In this document: in pieces, positions 21,335 to 34,116 of the stretch
Layout of the letters: each line of letters begins with the position of its first letter
Position numbering within the stretch: the stretch's first letter is position 1
Assembly (NCBI GenBank): GCA_002221725.1
Contig: NJFT01000128.1
Location: 49,978-113,977, forward strand
Reading direction: 5' to 3'
DNA: 64,000 nucleotides
Origin: Scedosporium boydii
Taxonomy: Eukaryota > Ascomycota > Sordariomycetes > Microascales > Microascaceae
Made by a program: the position numbers and the translations under genes
Notes under the pieces: model-generated
Databases searched by the model: none
Told to the model about the DNA's origin: nothing
The model's input: the letters and a program-made list of their open reading frames with translations, nothing else

Positions 21335-22510
21335 CGAATTCAAAGATTCATCAACTAAGGTTAGCGATCGTTCCTCTCCTCGTCCAGCTCCGCTTTCGTA
21401 GTTCACATCGTAATGTGAGGCGATGACAGTCGTTACTTACCCCATGATGTCACAGACCGGATAAGACGATCAAATGAGCTCTTGGTCAGTGAGCGAAGGT
21501 TCAGCAGAAATTGAGGAGCGAGCGAGAAGTGTTTGAACAGATTTCCAATAACGGACAGATAAACTCGGGGAAGGAAAAAAAAGAGAGTCCAACAGTTGAT
21601 GGCTTTATCAGGGTCCCTCGCAAGCGCATGCTCGTACTAGCTGGAAGCGACACTTGAAGCTCATTGGAACGGCTGAGTGCAGCTCTAGCGCGGAGCTCCT
21701 CTCAATCCACTTTGTTCTTATTATTTAGTCTAGCGTAATGAAGTCACTAATTATATCACTGATGTGTCTGTGAGACTGAGACCCTGAACCCCGCGTTCGG
21801 TCTCGGCTCCTTCCCTCCGATATCAGCGACCATCACCAAGTTCGAGGGCAGGGAGAGTGGGAGTTGGAGTTGGAGTGGGAGTGGGACGAGTACGGAACGC
21901 ATCGCATCAGATGGCCATCGTGACTTGGGAAACTCACAGTTCATTTCATCGAAAAGTAGAAACAAAAATCTTACGATATTTCCATCGAAAAACCAAGCCA
22001 GATAAAACTTCAAAACGCCCCGTCTTCCATTCAGATTCTCCTAATTTACAGAACATCGAACGAACTAACCAGACGCAACCATCGACACCTCACATTGATC
22101 AAATCAAAAAGAATTTCAGCCGCCTGGCAACCCCCCTTCCCCAGTTCCCCTAAATGCCAAAAACAATGCTCTCGTATGTGCTTTTTGCTTTACCGCAAAA
22201 ATCATCCCGCAGTCCTTCATGACGAATAAAGGAAAAACGAAACAACCCGAAGAGAGACAGAGAATAAAAAGAGAAAAAAAAAAAGAAAAGAAAAGAAGAA
22301 TAGGATAAAAGAGGAGAGAGTAACACAGCCGTGGCAATAGTTGAAAAAAAATCGAGAAGGAAAAAGAAAGGTGAACTGCAGAGAGGAAAAAGGATACAGA
22401 TCAATTACGGATTAAAAAAAGAAAAAGGAAATTCGAGATCCGGAGATCTGCCATGTCTCATTTATTTCGTATCCCGAAAAAAGAAACCGTTCGCGCCTGG
22501 GGGATGCTCC
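21335..22510. other. intergenic, kinase promoter and 3' region of the SANT gene
   Basis: No gene. A purine-rich GGAGT-type microsatellite occupies about 21851-21888. The stretch 22250-22440 is very A/G-rich on the plus strand (C/T-rich on the minus strand) and is likely the 3' UTR of the minus-strand SANT gene. ORFs here are low-complexity artefacts. Confidence 0.45.
21851..21888. repeat. GGAGT-type microsatellite
   Basis: Imperfect tandem of GAGTGG/GAGTTG hexamers upstream of the sugar kinase gene. It is a simple repeat with no coding context. Confidence 0.7.
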
Positions 22511-25500
22511 TTAATGAAGTCCTCTGCCCGACGGGTCATATCGGTCGTGCGGTCGCATCTGACCCTGCATCCTCGGATCTCGCGGGTCCTTTGCGCTACG
22601 TGGATCCATCGCCATGTCTCGCATTTGCATATCCCTCGAGTCCGCCGCCATCGACCCGTACGCCGCATGAGGAGGCGGCGGTCCGCGTGCATCGTATGCC
22701 GAGACGGGTGTGTAGCTGCGTCCGGGCATGTCTCTCGCATCGTGCGGGCCGCCTTGTCCGGGCCGCAATCCGTAAGGAGAAGGCGCGTAGTGGGACATCG
22801 GCTCTCGAGATGGTGGCCCGCCGTGTGGAGGAGGGTACTGGCTCTGCATGTGGCCGTGAGGAGGAATGCCGCTGGGCGCGGGAGCGCTAGAGGGAGCGCC
22901 TTGTTGAGCCATGGATGTGGGCGGGCTGCCGTAGGAGCCCGGCCCGGGTACGAGTTCGCTGCGCAGGCCGCTACTATAGTGTTGTTGCTGAGGGGGAGTA
23001 GGAGACCATGATGTCTGTAGAGGAGCCCCGGCCCCTGGTGCGCCCGCCACCTTCACTGGGTCCCAGGACTTGGGAGGTTGGCTTAGGCTCTGCATTGGCT
23101 TGGGAGTAGCGTTGACCGGCCAACCTCCTGGCTGTGGTTTCTGAAGCCCAGAAGACATCATGGCCGGGCTCTGAGGAACGTGAGACTGGCTGGATGTAGA
23201 CCACGCATCCCTGCTGGGCGGCGCATGCTCGAGGGGTCGAGATGTGGGCGGGTGCATTGAGTACTGAGCCGGCGGCGGGGAGGCGGCAGACCTATGCGGC
23301 TGCGATCCATATGGCGCATAACCCGTTTGGCCCTGATAAGCTACCGGAGCTGCTTGCGAGTGGGTGAGACGGTGAGCAGCCTGAGCCGGCGTGCTCGGAG
23401 CTGCTGTGTGATGCTGCGCGTAACTTGTCTGTTGGTAGTAGTTGTGGCCGGGCCCCATGGGAGGTGGCTCGTGCCTCTGAGGAACAACAGATCCCGGTCG
23501 TTGAATACTCATGTGTTGTCCCTGTGGCGAGGCATACGGCTTCAATGGCGGCATGCCTGATGGAGTTGGTGCAACCGAAGTGTGCGAGTATCCATAGGCA
23601 GCGGCCTCCTGCTCCCTGCTCAACTGCGAGTTCGCTGGTGGGGGCGCTCTAGGGTGGCCCGGCATCTTTTGTGGCTGCGGGCTTGAGATGCCCATGCTGC
23701 TGCCCATCACATCGCCGACTGCCTTGGGTGCTGCCGGCATCGGTGCAGGTGGAGGAGGCTCGTCGTTCGGCACCTCATTAAGCAGCGCCATCAAACTTGA
23801 CTTCTTAGGTTCTGGTGCCCGGGCAGGCGCTGGCGCTGGCGGAGCAGGCGTTGGGGCGGCGGCCAGAGGTTGAGATGGCACAGACGCTTGGGATCGAGCA
23901 GCAACATCCCCGTATTGGTCGAGAAGCCGAGGGCGTCCATCGTTTTGGCCTTGGTTCATACCGTACATACTTGTTGGCTCTGGGCCGCGCCCGTAAGCCG
24001 TCGGGCCCCATTCTTGTCGCTTGGCAGGAGATGCAGGTCGAAGGTCAAGATGACCTTGTGGTGGTCTAGAAGGCGCATGCGCTGCATAGTCGTAGGGTCC
24101 GGTCGACGGGACCGTGTCTGGCTCCTGCTTAAGATGGACAGGTCCGCGTTGGTCGACTGCCCTAGGAGCTTCCATTTTGGTCCTGTCCCTGCCCGGCTCA
24201 GCATGTGGCGGCGCTGCTTGAGGGACCATAGAGGAGGGTCTCATCGGAGTCAAAATACGTGCCGGCTGTTGCGCCTCCGATTGCGGCTGCGCCATCGCCA
24301 TGGGTGCTAGGGGTCGCCTCGACTGTACTGCTGGTGGTGGTGGTGGTGGTGGTGGTGGGGGTTGAGATTGAGTTTCGGGTTGCTGTTGCTGCATCATGCT
24401 GTCAACCGCCGGGGAGGGCCTCATGGGAGCTAGTGCGCGTTTAGTCTGCTGCGGCTGCTGATCGACCTGCTGAAGGACTGCCGCATTACGTTGCTTCGCC
24501 TGCAGCGAGTCAGCTTGCGGCATAGCCTGTGCTGCTCCCTGGGATGCAGGAACGGCGGACGGTCTCATCGGTGCCAGGGCGCGCTTTGGAGGAGTTTCGG
24601 TACCATGCATAGCCACTGCCTTGTCCATCGGATGTACTTGTTGTTCTGCTGCCCTCTCGCCAGGGTAAGGATAGGGCTTGATGCCAGGAGATATTGCCTG
24701 GGGAACGCCGGCGTGTGCTTGGGACGGATGGACTTGTTGGGGTATCTCCTGTTGTAGTTGCGCAGTCGTCGGCATAGCTTGCGCCTGGTGTGGTAAGAGC
24801 CCGCCATGCTCAGGCGGCGGTTGCTTTTGCGGGGAATGAAGCGGCGTTTGTTGGCCAGGGCTGGTTTGAGGCAGCGGCACTATGGGAACCCGAGACGAGA
24901 ATGGCTGATTCGCCAACTGTGGAAGGTTACCTCCAGCCTTCGCTGCCTGCACAGCTTCGGATGACGTAGGCATTTCGGGGTTCACGGGGGCAGCCACTGG
25001 GATCGGACGGCTCGTCGAAGCCGTGTGATCATGTCGTTTCTTCGACCCAGTCGCCGAGGGTGGAGGCGGATCCGGTCGTTTCTCGCCTCGTCGACGCTTC
25101 TCATCTGCCTCTGCAACCATCGCCTCCCAGCCATCGTTCTTGTCCTTTTGTCTCACGAAATAATTCTTGACCTAAAGTTGTCAAAAATATTAGTTCCCTG
25201 TTCATTAGGTGGTCACTCCGATTGTCGGGAGGAATGCGGGAAAAGAAATGAAGAAATAAGGATGCTTACCATTACAGGGGTCTTGGATCCCATATGGCCG
25301 GCGATCGCACTCCAGTCCGTACCAAACGCTCGCAGAAGGTGAGGAAATTCCGTAATTTCCGATACGCTCCAATAACTTGACGCCTGGGTCTGTGAGCGGC
25401 GTTCCGGCTGGGGTTGCGCCGGTGGTTGCGCAAAGCTGAGTGTAGACATTGTCGGCTGCGGAGGAGGCAGTGGTGGTTCGGGACGAAGCTGTGGAGGCGC

Positions 25501-28500
25501 GAGAGCAGAGGGAGGGGCCATTAAGTCTGCCATTGATGATGCTTGGGGTGCGACAACCGGACGCTCTAGTGGTGTCGCAGGTGGAGGGAGTGGCGGTTGC
25601 TGAGCAGTAGCATCCAAGGACGGAGGCTGGATCCCGCTGGGCTGCTCGTAAGTGACTGGCAGGCGAGGGGGTTCGGCCGCACCCGTGGGTGTTGGAGTCT
25701 CCACAGTCTGCGCACGAGAATTGGATCTGGATCGTCCGCGACCGGTGCCACTGGTAGTGGGCGTTGCTGCCAATGTTTGGTTTTGCTTCGCCGCCTTAGG
25801 TTCTTTGTCTTTGGCCGCCTTGCGCCGACCCTTTCTCCCATCCACCTTCTCCCCGGCGTTGGCACGTCGCCCCGAGCCGGACGCGACACTATCGGAATCG
25901 GCCGTGTTGTTCTGCTCGAATGAGAAGGTTGGCGCCGCCGCCCTACGAGGTCGCCTCCGTTCTCCGCCTTCCGTCGCTTCGGCGTTGTTCTCCTCCGTCT
26001 CGTGATTTTCTCCGTTTCCGAGTTCGGACACAAGTCCGCTGGTCTTCTGCTTCCCACGGCCGCTCTTCTTTCTCTTCTTGGGTTGCTTCTTAAGCCTCTC
26101 CTTAAGTTTAAGCTCCTTCTTCTTGAGATAGTAGAATTGGATGCAGGCCTTAAAGTCCCTCTTCGGTATGCCCTCGGCGATGACGCCCCACTGCTTAGGC
26201 TTCTCCATGTAGCGCTTCTCAAACAGCTCAACTTCTTCTTCCGTGAAATTGGCAATAGGTGGAAGACATGCCCAGGCAAAGGCGAGCCTTTCAACCGGTA
26301 CGAAGCCGGAAGTATCGTAGAAGAGTTCGTTCTTCATTTGCTGTTCGTCCCAGTACATTGGCGGAATGATTGCCTCCTTCTCGCTGCGGTACTTCTCTTT
26401 CTGGATCTGGATCTCACGTTGCCGGCGCTCCTCGTCTTCCTTGATCGAGGCTTGTATGACCCTCTCCAAATCTCTTTCGGTCGCAAATCGCCTCCCGCTA
26501 CCTCGCCCCTCCGGTTTTTGCTCAGCATTTGCTTGCGCCGCCGCGAGGCTGTCATTCGCGCTGCTAGTGCCAAATATCTTGTCGCGAGTTTTTACTGCCA
26601 CCGGATCGTCCGATAGGGTGAAATCTAGGTAGTGTCGGTAGTTTTGGAGATACACTTGGCTAAGTTCTTGCTGCTCTGAAAGCCTTTCTAGGCTGATCTT
26701 CTCCAGATGGTCCAAGATTAATTCGTCGACGGCCGAGTCGGTGTCATCCAAAGTTCTCAAGAACTTGGCATCCTTGTCCCACGCCTTGCCATGGAAATTG
26801 GGGAGGCTGTCAATGGGTGGTGTCTTCATGGTCTGGCGGAGAGAATCGATCATCATCGCCTCGGGGTCGTCAGATTCGGTCTCATCGCCATCATCCTCAA
26901 CCTGTGAAGGAGGTGTTGGAAGCGGGCTGCCGCCGTCCGGCGGTTGGACTGCACCATCGGGAATGGGCAGAGGTTCCGCGGAGCCCGTCAGATCTGTAGG
27001 TGCCGCTGCAAGACTCTCCTCCTTTGACGGGGCTGCCTCGGGAACGGGCGGGGCTTCCGCCATGGGCACATCCTCGGATCCGGGTTGGACCTCCTGCTTT
27101 ACAGATACTTCTGCAGAGGGACTAGACACACTCACGTCCATGTCTTCAGTCTTAGGAAGTGGTGGGGCGCTAGAAGTAGCCTTCGTCTCCGGACGAGATT
27201 CTCCCGCTGTGGGCGCTGGTACCTTGTCGAGACTGGGTACCTTCGAATCGTTCGGCTTTGATATTTTCGCGGAAGTGCTGCCCTCAACCTGAGCCTTGTT
27301 CGCTGCAGGTAGGGCAAAGGCAGCCGCCTCGAGCTCAGCAGGGATAGGTCCTAGAGGCGCTATTACCTGATCATCCTCTACTGCGACTTTAAGGGCCATT
27401 TCATGAGACAAGCTTGCAAATCGAGTTGCCACATCCCAGGGGGCGTCCGTCCTTTCCAATTCACGAAGGGTCGATTCGGTCTTGGTAAGTTCATCAGCGA
27501 AGTAATCGCCCATATCTTCATCATCGTCAGATTCCCAGGTTTCCGAGGGAGGAGTGGCATCCTTTGGTGGCAGGGAGAACCTTACGACAGGAACTCGTAA
27601 GAGGGGCCGTTTGGTTGTACCAGACATCGGCGCGGATTCGCGTGCTTCGTGAGCGTCGTCCTTGGTCTTGGTTGCTGCGACCGTCGCGGGCAACGGCCCT
27701 CCATCGAGTTTCCGCTCGGGTTTCCGCTCCTCGGCTTTGACCGGCTGCGTCTCCATACCCGCCATTTCAACATCCTTGCTCTCCGAATAAGGCACCTTTC
27801 TCTCTCGATCAATTGGTGCCCTCGCGGGGAGAACATCCCGCTCGGGTCGGGCGCCGAGTTCAGGTGGAACTGACCGGCGAAGAGGTTGCGGAGAATCGTT
27901 TGTGGGGCTAAGCTGCGATTCAGGCTTCGCATGACTGCTGCGGGGGCGCCTCTGATCTTCGCGGTGGTAATCCAAATGGGTATCATCCTGGCGCATGGGG
28001 AATGGTCGCTGCTGTTGGGCGAAACTTTGGGACCGCATAGTCTTGGGCGATTCGGGAATTTTCCTTCCAGCAATATTCGGATTGATCCATTGCTTGCTCG
28101 ACGGTCTCGACGGTGGATTTGGTTGTGCTCGTGGGCCGACGGGAATTGGCGTGGTTGTATCGGGAGGATGGGACGGTTTAGTCTGGGCTGTCGGAGAGAC
28201 TTGAGGTTCACTTCCGCCAGCCGAAACAGGGCGCTCAGACAATGCTCTTGGGCCAGTTGGAGGAGGTTTTCCAGTTCCACCGGCCGGTTGGGGTTCTGAA
28301 GAGCTCAGGTTCCGGGGCGGTACGGTGCCGAATGCTGGAGCAGAAGGCGCGATGGGAGGAGGAGAAACGTCTTTGGTGACCGGTGGCTGTTCATGAGGCA
28401 GGGAGCTGCGATCGGGTTTAGGTCGAATGTCCCGATCCCGGATATCACGATCGTCTCGATCTCGACGCGCATCCATATCACCGTACCGGTCTCCCCTGTC

Positions 28501-29563
28501 ACGGTCATCTCTATCCCTGCCCCAGCGGCCCTCCTGGGAGCGACTACGCAGAGGGCCGTAGCGATCATCGTGATAAGATCCTCGGCCACGTCCTCTATGA
28601 TCCCAGTCCCCACGACCACGGCCGCCGCGCCCTCGACCAAACCCTCCCCTTGAGAAGGTTGACATAAAAGGTGGATCCGAGGAAGACGAGCCGGCAGACG
28701 GAGGTCCGCCATCGCGAGATCCATGTCTCGCCCTCTCAGCATCTACGCCCAGTGGTGGCTGATCACGGAAGTCGCGCAGCGGTGGAGATCGGGGTCTTCC
28801 AGGGGATGGGCGGCGGGCCCTATAAGAATCGCGTTCGCGCCATTCCCTGTCGCGGTCTCTATCCCTCTCACGGTCTCTGTCCCGCTCACGATCGCGATCA
28901 CGATCTCTATCCCTCTCGCGGTCACGGTCGCGATCTCTATCGCGCTCTCGGCTTCTGTCGTCCCTGTACGGGGGGTCTCTTCGTTCACGGAAGTCATCGC
29001 GGTCTCTCCCCCGCTCTCTGCTGGTATCACGGGACCAAACGCGACCGCCTCTTCCCCCCCTGCCTCCCCTGCCTCCTCGTCCAAAGTCGGCATAGGGGCC
29101 ACCGCGAGTCCCGCTCTGGTCCATTAAAGCCTTCGGACCTCTGGGTGGGTCACGAGGGAGAGAATCACGAAAGGAGTCGCCTCGAGGTGGAAAAGGCGGT
29201 TGGTTGAAACGCAGCTCGCCGGAGAGCCGGCGCCTGTCTCCGTCTCCATACTGTGAGCCTCTATCATATCGGTCAGGGGAGCGTGAACGGGAACGACGCT
29301 GCTCCCCATCATAGCGGGGATGTCGGGGCCTAGGAACACTCAGTCAGAAGCAAATCGATAAGATAGGAAACGAGCCATGACGATTAATCATCCACCAATC
29401 CCAAGGCCCCAAGCCTAACGAATGGACGGCAGTTAAAACCGATCAAAATGGTAGATGAGTAGCGGCAGAAGAAACCCGGAATAATGGAAGCCGGAAACAC
29501 GGACTAGATCACAACAGACTGAGGGGATGGTGATGGGGAGCGTGCCGAAGCAGGAGGTGGCAT
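22511..29563 (-). CDS. SANT-domain transcriptional corepressor, Snt1/NCoR type
   Basis: Main exons 25270-29329 and 22511-25171 are joined by a 98-nt intron (25172-25269) that splits the second SANT domain. A clean CTAG acceptor at 29330 shows that coding extends upstream of the ATG at 29124. A first exon 29520-29563 (GTCTGT donor) starting MPPPASARSPSP fits the phase and gives about 2254 residues, but it is tentative. Order: an Arg-Asp/Arg-Glu-rich N-terminus, long disordered Pro/Ser region, acidic helices, SANT 1 (FTEEEVELFEKRYMEKPKQW, followed by a Lys-rich stretch), SANT 2 (YWSVSEITEFPHLLRAFGTDW continuing into VKNYFVRQ), then an 880-residue Pro/Gln-rich tail. The paired SANT arrangement matches yeast Snt1 and animal NCoR/SMRT, scaffold of the Set3/HDAC repressor complex. 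A nuclear location is inferred. Confidence 0.88.
24330..24362. repeat. GGT trinucleotide repeat encoding polyproline
   Basis: A GGT/GGG run in the SANT-corepressor gene encodes ten consecutive prolines on the minus strand. It is likely to vary in length between strains. Confidence 0.8.
28820..28960. repeat. Arg-Asp/Arg-Glu dipeptide-coding repeat
   Basis: Degenerate hexanucleotide repeat (units like CTCTATCCC and TCGCGATCA on the plus strand) within the 5' coding part of the SANT gene. On the minus strand it encodes alternating Arg with Asp or Glu, a low-complexity type common in RNA-associated nuclear proteins. Confidence 0.75.
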
Positions 29564-31455
29564 ACATGAAAAATGAGTGGCGTACGGCCTAAATGCCGCC
29601 GTCCCGAATAATGTTTCTTCCCCCAGTGAGATCAAGCCTGGCGTCTTCGCATAGGGGAAGAATAATTGCTAAGGTGATGCCGCGAATGGTGTTGAGAATT
29701 CGATGGATGAAAGAACAATGTGAGGCGTCGCGTGGAGTGGCGGCAAAGACAGGAGGTGTCAGCACAAAGCCACGGGTCTTTTAGGTAGGTTCAGTGCGGC
29801 TGGCGTAAGAAACGGCGCTGATTGCAATGGGAAGAAAAGGGTATTCCTCTTTCCCTAAGTCGTCGGTAGGTATTGCAGTGCGATGATGGCTGATATACTA
29901 GTCGCAGACAGTCCTTGACGAGGTTTTGAGGTTTTGAGATTGAAGATTAGAGATTAAAGATTGGGCAAGGAAGTGAAAATCGAAGTGGTACAGTCCAGTG
30001 TTCAGGTCAAGCATTAGCACGGCTGTTTTGGCGGTACTTTGTACTTCTTACTGTACACCACGTTAGCGTCGTACTAGCGGGAAAAGAAGAGATCAAATGG
30101 GAGGTGTGGGTCATGAACTAGACAAGCAAGGAAGGGCCCACTGGGGCGTGTACGAAGTACTACACTGTGAAGGACTTCGTACGATGGAGAATGGAAGGAA
30201 CATTGAAAAGATCAATATGCCCAGTATGAAGTACGTACCTGTGGAGAAGAACGGATGGGGGGTGGCGTTTACGAGCGAGAAAGAGCAGCTTTGGTCGAAA
30301 AACTTGCAGGGTACAAGACCTCACCTGATAATACAAAGAAAAAGACGCCGAAAGACAAATTTCAGCCAGTACCTCGAAGTATTACCGTGGGGCCGCGAAG
30401 AACCTGCCACCCCTGTGTGGAGGGACTCGGCGCCATCAACAGTTACCCTCGAAGTACATGGGTACTCCCTGGACATTCTTTGTTTTCATGCACGTTTTCC
30501 AAAATGGGATTTTCACAGCCTGGCAACACTTCACAAGAACGACACAACGAAGCAAACGTTGAAAGTCCTCTCTGGAGAGGTGCGAACCTTCCGTACAGAT
30601 ATTCGAGAAGCAAATGGGAAATAGATCAGGTGTTGCCTGCTGAGCATGTTATGCAGCGTTGAAGACATAAACTACATCGGCGGATGTCTCATGGCCAGGG
30701 CTAGTTTAAAACTAGATACCTGCCTGGAGGAAGTTCCTGTCACATTACGGATATCACAAGGACGTTTACTCTGTACTTCGTACAAGAAGAACACGGAAAA
30801 AGGCTCGAAAACTTGTGCTCAATATCCTTCCGGCGCTAAACTCGTTGTATGAGGTACCAAATGACAAGCCTCCCCTGCACGGTCCAATTGTCTTGTTTCA
30901 AGTTCCAGAAGACAATGATGGCTCTGATTAGGTAACCAGCCAACCGAACCTCCGAAGACCGAAACTTCAAAGTGAGGTGTCAAATGATTGGAGACCCCAG
31001 ATCCAGAGAAAGCAGGGACTTCATGAGAAGGACATGCAATCCTGGCGAAACGGATCTCAAGAATATCGTGGGCAGCGGTTTCTGGAAATTACGAAGTCCA
31101 AACTCTCAGACGGCTCCCCCCGTTCCATTTTCTATGCGTGGCAAGATCTTCTATTTAACAGCCGACAAACAAGCCTTGGCGGCATCAAGCCATTGTTGAC
31201 AGGTGGACAACAATGAAGGCGGATTTGCAGTGATGTCCAGATTAGTAACCAGTCACATTGATCAAATTTGTCCCAGTTCTCCAAGATTCAAGCTACTCGT
31301 GCTATTCCCCAGTTCCTGGTGACTACACATCAAGATTCACATTTTTTTGACTCTCACCGAAAGAGCCTTGGTCTTCCTGCATATTCAGTCCAAGGAACAA
31401 GATCTGACCTAACCACAACTGTTGGCTCTGCCCGTGTTGGGTTGGACTCGTGAAT
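29564..31455. other. long divergent intergenic region rich in GTAC-TTC-GTAC motifs
   Basis: This lies between the divergent SANT and deoxyhypusine synthase genes. It contains a direct repeat of GAGGTTTT and AGATTA units at 29931-29964. It also has several GTACTTCGTAC/GTACGAAGTAC-type sites, at 30150-30160, 30174-30182, 30225-30238 and 30773-30783. An ATG-initiated 175-codon ORF at 30097-30624 overlaps these motifs, has no recognisable domain, and is probably chance. Confidence 0.45.
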
Positions 31456-32689
31456 ATGGCTGGTTCGCAGAATCAACCCCCCACTGCAGCCACGGACGCT
31501 GTCCTGGTAGCATCCGATGAGATGCCAAAAGATGCCCAGAAAGTTGAAGAGCTCGATTTCAACAAACTCAAGCGGCCCATCACCGCCGAGGACCTTCTAG
31601 ATGGAATGCGCCATATGGGATTCCAGGCCTCTTCCATTGCGGAGGCCGTGCGCATCATCAATGACATGGTAGATTTACCCCTCCGAGGGCAAGACTGCGC
31701 CGAATTTTTTTTCCCCTTCAAATCCACATCATTATTTGCGGGAGAGAAAACATTCTTTTTTCTAACCATAAAGTTCACGTAGAGAGCTTGGAGGGATCCC
31801 GAAACGGGAGAAAAGACGACAATTTTCCTTGGGTACACTTCGAACTTGATCTCTTCTGGCATGAGAGCTGTCCTTCGATGGCTGGTTGAACACAAGCATG
31901 TCTCCTGCATCGTGACATCGGCCGGAGGTGTGGAGGAGGACTTCATCAAGTGCCTAGGCGATACCTACATGTCATCATTCAGTGAAAGGGGTGCCGAATT
32001 GCGACGCAAGGGCCTAAACAGGATTGGAAACCTCATCGTGCCAAATGCCAATTACTGTGCCTTTGAGGATTGGGTCGTCCCCATCCTAGACAAAATGCTC
32101 GAGGAGCAAGAAGAGACGAAGGACTCGGAAGAGCCTATCAAGTGGACGCCATCCAAAGTCATTCATCGCCTAGGAAAGGAGATAAACGACGAGAGATCGG
32201 TGTATTATTGGGCATACAAAAATAATATCCCAGTTTTCTGCCCCGCATTGACCGACGGGAGCCTCGGTGATATGCTTTACTTCCACACGTTCAGATCCTC
32301 ACCCAAAGCCCTTACCATCGACATAGTCCAGGACATCCGAGCGATAAACACCATATCGGTGAGGGCGAAGCGGGCAGGCATGATCATTCTCGGAGGAGGC
32401 GTCGTCAAGCATCATATCGCTAACGCATGTCTCATGCGCAATGGTGCGGAGCATGCCGTTTACATCAACACTGGCCAGGAGTTCGATGGTAGTGACGCGG
32501 GCGCACGCCCCGACGAGGCCGTTTCATGGGGCAAGATTAAGATTGGGGCGGACCATGTGAAGGTATGTGTACATGTCTTGTCTCGCTCGGGGATACACGA
32601 GGGAATTGACAGACTTGCAGGTTTACGCCGAAGTGACCACGTGCTTTCCCTTCATTGTGGCAAACACATTCGCGAAAGATTCTCAATAG
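31456..32689 (+). CDS. deoxyhypusine synthase
   Basis: Three exons: 31456-31668, 31783-32562 and 32621-32689, giving 353 residues, close to the usual 350-390. It transfers the aminobutyl group of spermidine to one lysine of eIF5A, the first step of hypusine formation, using NAD in the cytosol. Recognisable family blocks are [51 protein letters not shown] (NAD-site region), [41 protein letters not shown], and EAVSWGKIK with the lysine that forms the enzyme-imine intermediate. The second intron lies just after that active-site block and the last exon codes the terminal beta strand [13 protein letters not shown]. Essential in other fungi. Confidence 0.96.
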
Positions 32690-33435
32690 GCATGTGCAAT
32701 TGAGTGAAGATAGCAGGCCTGACGGCGAATTTCAGTGGGGAGCCTTCTTCCGTGTGTCGAGGACAGTTGATAGACTCATTGTTGATGTTGGTTAGGAACG
32801 GATTAAAGAAGTTAAAAAGCCCGGAGATTAGATCGAATGCATATAGGCGCCAGGTTGATTTTTTCTTTTTCTCCTTCTGAAACAGCAAATGACATGCCAC
32901 TGATATTTATATGGATTGAGTGAGATTTGAAAGTTGAAGTGATGAGAGTGGATGGGATCAATGATCTCAACGTCTTGGTTCGAGGTTGGGCTTTCTGCTT
33001 AATAAGCAAGAGAACATCCAGCCAGATTCTTTGAAGCTTGTCGACTCTGCCCCCCGTTCCATGGTTCATTCCCAACAGTCGGAGTCACCTTCGATGGACT
33101 CGTGCATTCTCGCCTCGAAGACAAAATCTTGTATTATCAGGCTACATGTTAGCTTTGACCGATGTCGCTAGCTAACGGGTATGCATATTAATACCTCTCT
33201 CGACGCGATGGAGACTCATCGGCCACCGTGATCCAGCACCCGAATCAATGTCAGGAGCATATATCCCACCAATCAGCATGATGGCACCGACTACCTGGCC
33301 ATCAACAACACATGTGCCCGGCGCGTTTTAACGCTTCTCGCTCTTAGAACTATTGCGCGCTTCTATCACCACGATGGCCCCTGTGTCCCCATTTCCAAGA
33401 ACCTCATCGTCAAGACTGGTCCGTTCGTTCATCTC
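32690..33435. other. intergenic plus possible 5' part of the phosphotransferase gene
   Basis: No complete gene. The last 200 nt (from about 33232) are an open frame continuous with the phosphotransferase gene and contain family-like sequence (see 33436). Another frame opens with an ATG at 33248 and stops at 33331. Confidence 0.5.
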
Positions 33436-34116
33436 ATGGAAGGTGCTACATTGAACTTTGTCGCCGCGAACACCTCGATTCCGGTGCCGCGTGTACACTG
33501 CTCATTTGTCCACAGAAACCGGGCCCACATTGTCATGGACCGTATCCAGGGAATCACCCTGGCAAAGGCATACGCGTCTCTCTCCGACGCGGATCGCGAG
33601 AGTGTCCTGGCGCAACTTCGGGCTATGCTGCAAGAGTTGAGGAAGCTTCCTGCCCCCGCTGGCGTTGGCGTGCAAAGCTGCGTTGGAGGGTCTTTGCGGG
33701 ATTGCCGTATTTCCCACTGCAGACCGCGCTTCGGGCCATTCGACACCATCCAAGACTTTCATCTCTGGCTACGTGAAGGACTTCGTCCGGAGGATCACCC
33801 GGTCCGGACCGCCAGTGACCAGGAATGGGAGGATATTAAGGAGATGGTAGCCAAACAGGATGCACCATGGCCGGCACCTGTCTTTACGCATGGAGACCTG
33901 AACCCATTTAATATCATAGTCCGCGGGAACAAGATTGTAGGGATTATCGACTGGGAGTTTGCCGGCTGGTATCCTTATTATTGGGAGTACACAGCTGTGT
34001 GGTATGGGAGTCTGACTCGACAGGCATGGCAGGAGATAATTGCCAAGTTTCTCGATACTTACCCTGAGGAGCTCAAGATGGAAATTACGCGGCAGAAATG
34101 GTGGGGAGAATTCTAA
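33436..34116 (+). CDS. APH-fold phosphotransferase/kinase, 5' end uncertain
   Basis: The frame from the ATG at 33436 gives 226 residues and includes IPVPRVHCSFVHRNRAHIVMDRI. It also has the catalytic loop THGDLNPFNIIV (HGDxxxxN, near residue 155) and the metal-binding segment IIDWEFAGWYP (near 175). These are hallmarks of the aminoglycoside-phosphotransferase/choline-kinase fold; fungal members have unknown substrates. The same frame is open upstream to 33232 and encodes VPISKNLIVKTGPFVHL, which belongs to the N-lobe, so 33436 is not the true start. No ATG exists in that upstream stretch. A different frame (ATG at 33248, starting MSGAYIPPISMMAP) ends at 33331. Either a 5' intron is missed or a one-base frameshift has damaged the N-terminus. 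Confidence 0.8.
   Translation: MEGATLNFVAANTSIPVPRVHCSFVHRNRAHIVMDRIQGITLAKAYASLSDADRESVLAQLRAMLQELRKLPAPAGVGVQSCVGGSLRDCRISHCRPRFGPFDTIQDFHLWLREGLRPEDHPVRTASDQEWEDIKEMVAKQDAPWPAPVFTHGDLNPFNIIVRGNKIVGIIDWEFAGWYPYYWEYTAVWYGSLTRQAWQEIIAKFLDTYPEELKMEITRQKWWGEF

Noticed and set aside
27582..28280. 232-codon minus-strand ORF overlapping the SANT gene in another frame
   Set aside because: Arg/Pro-rich alternative frame of low-complexity coding sequence; no independent support.
30097..30624. 175-codon ATG-started ORF
   Set aside because: It contains several copies of the dispersed GTAC-TTC-GTAC word and has no recognisable domain; most likely chance.
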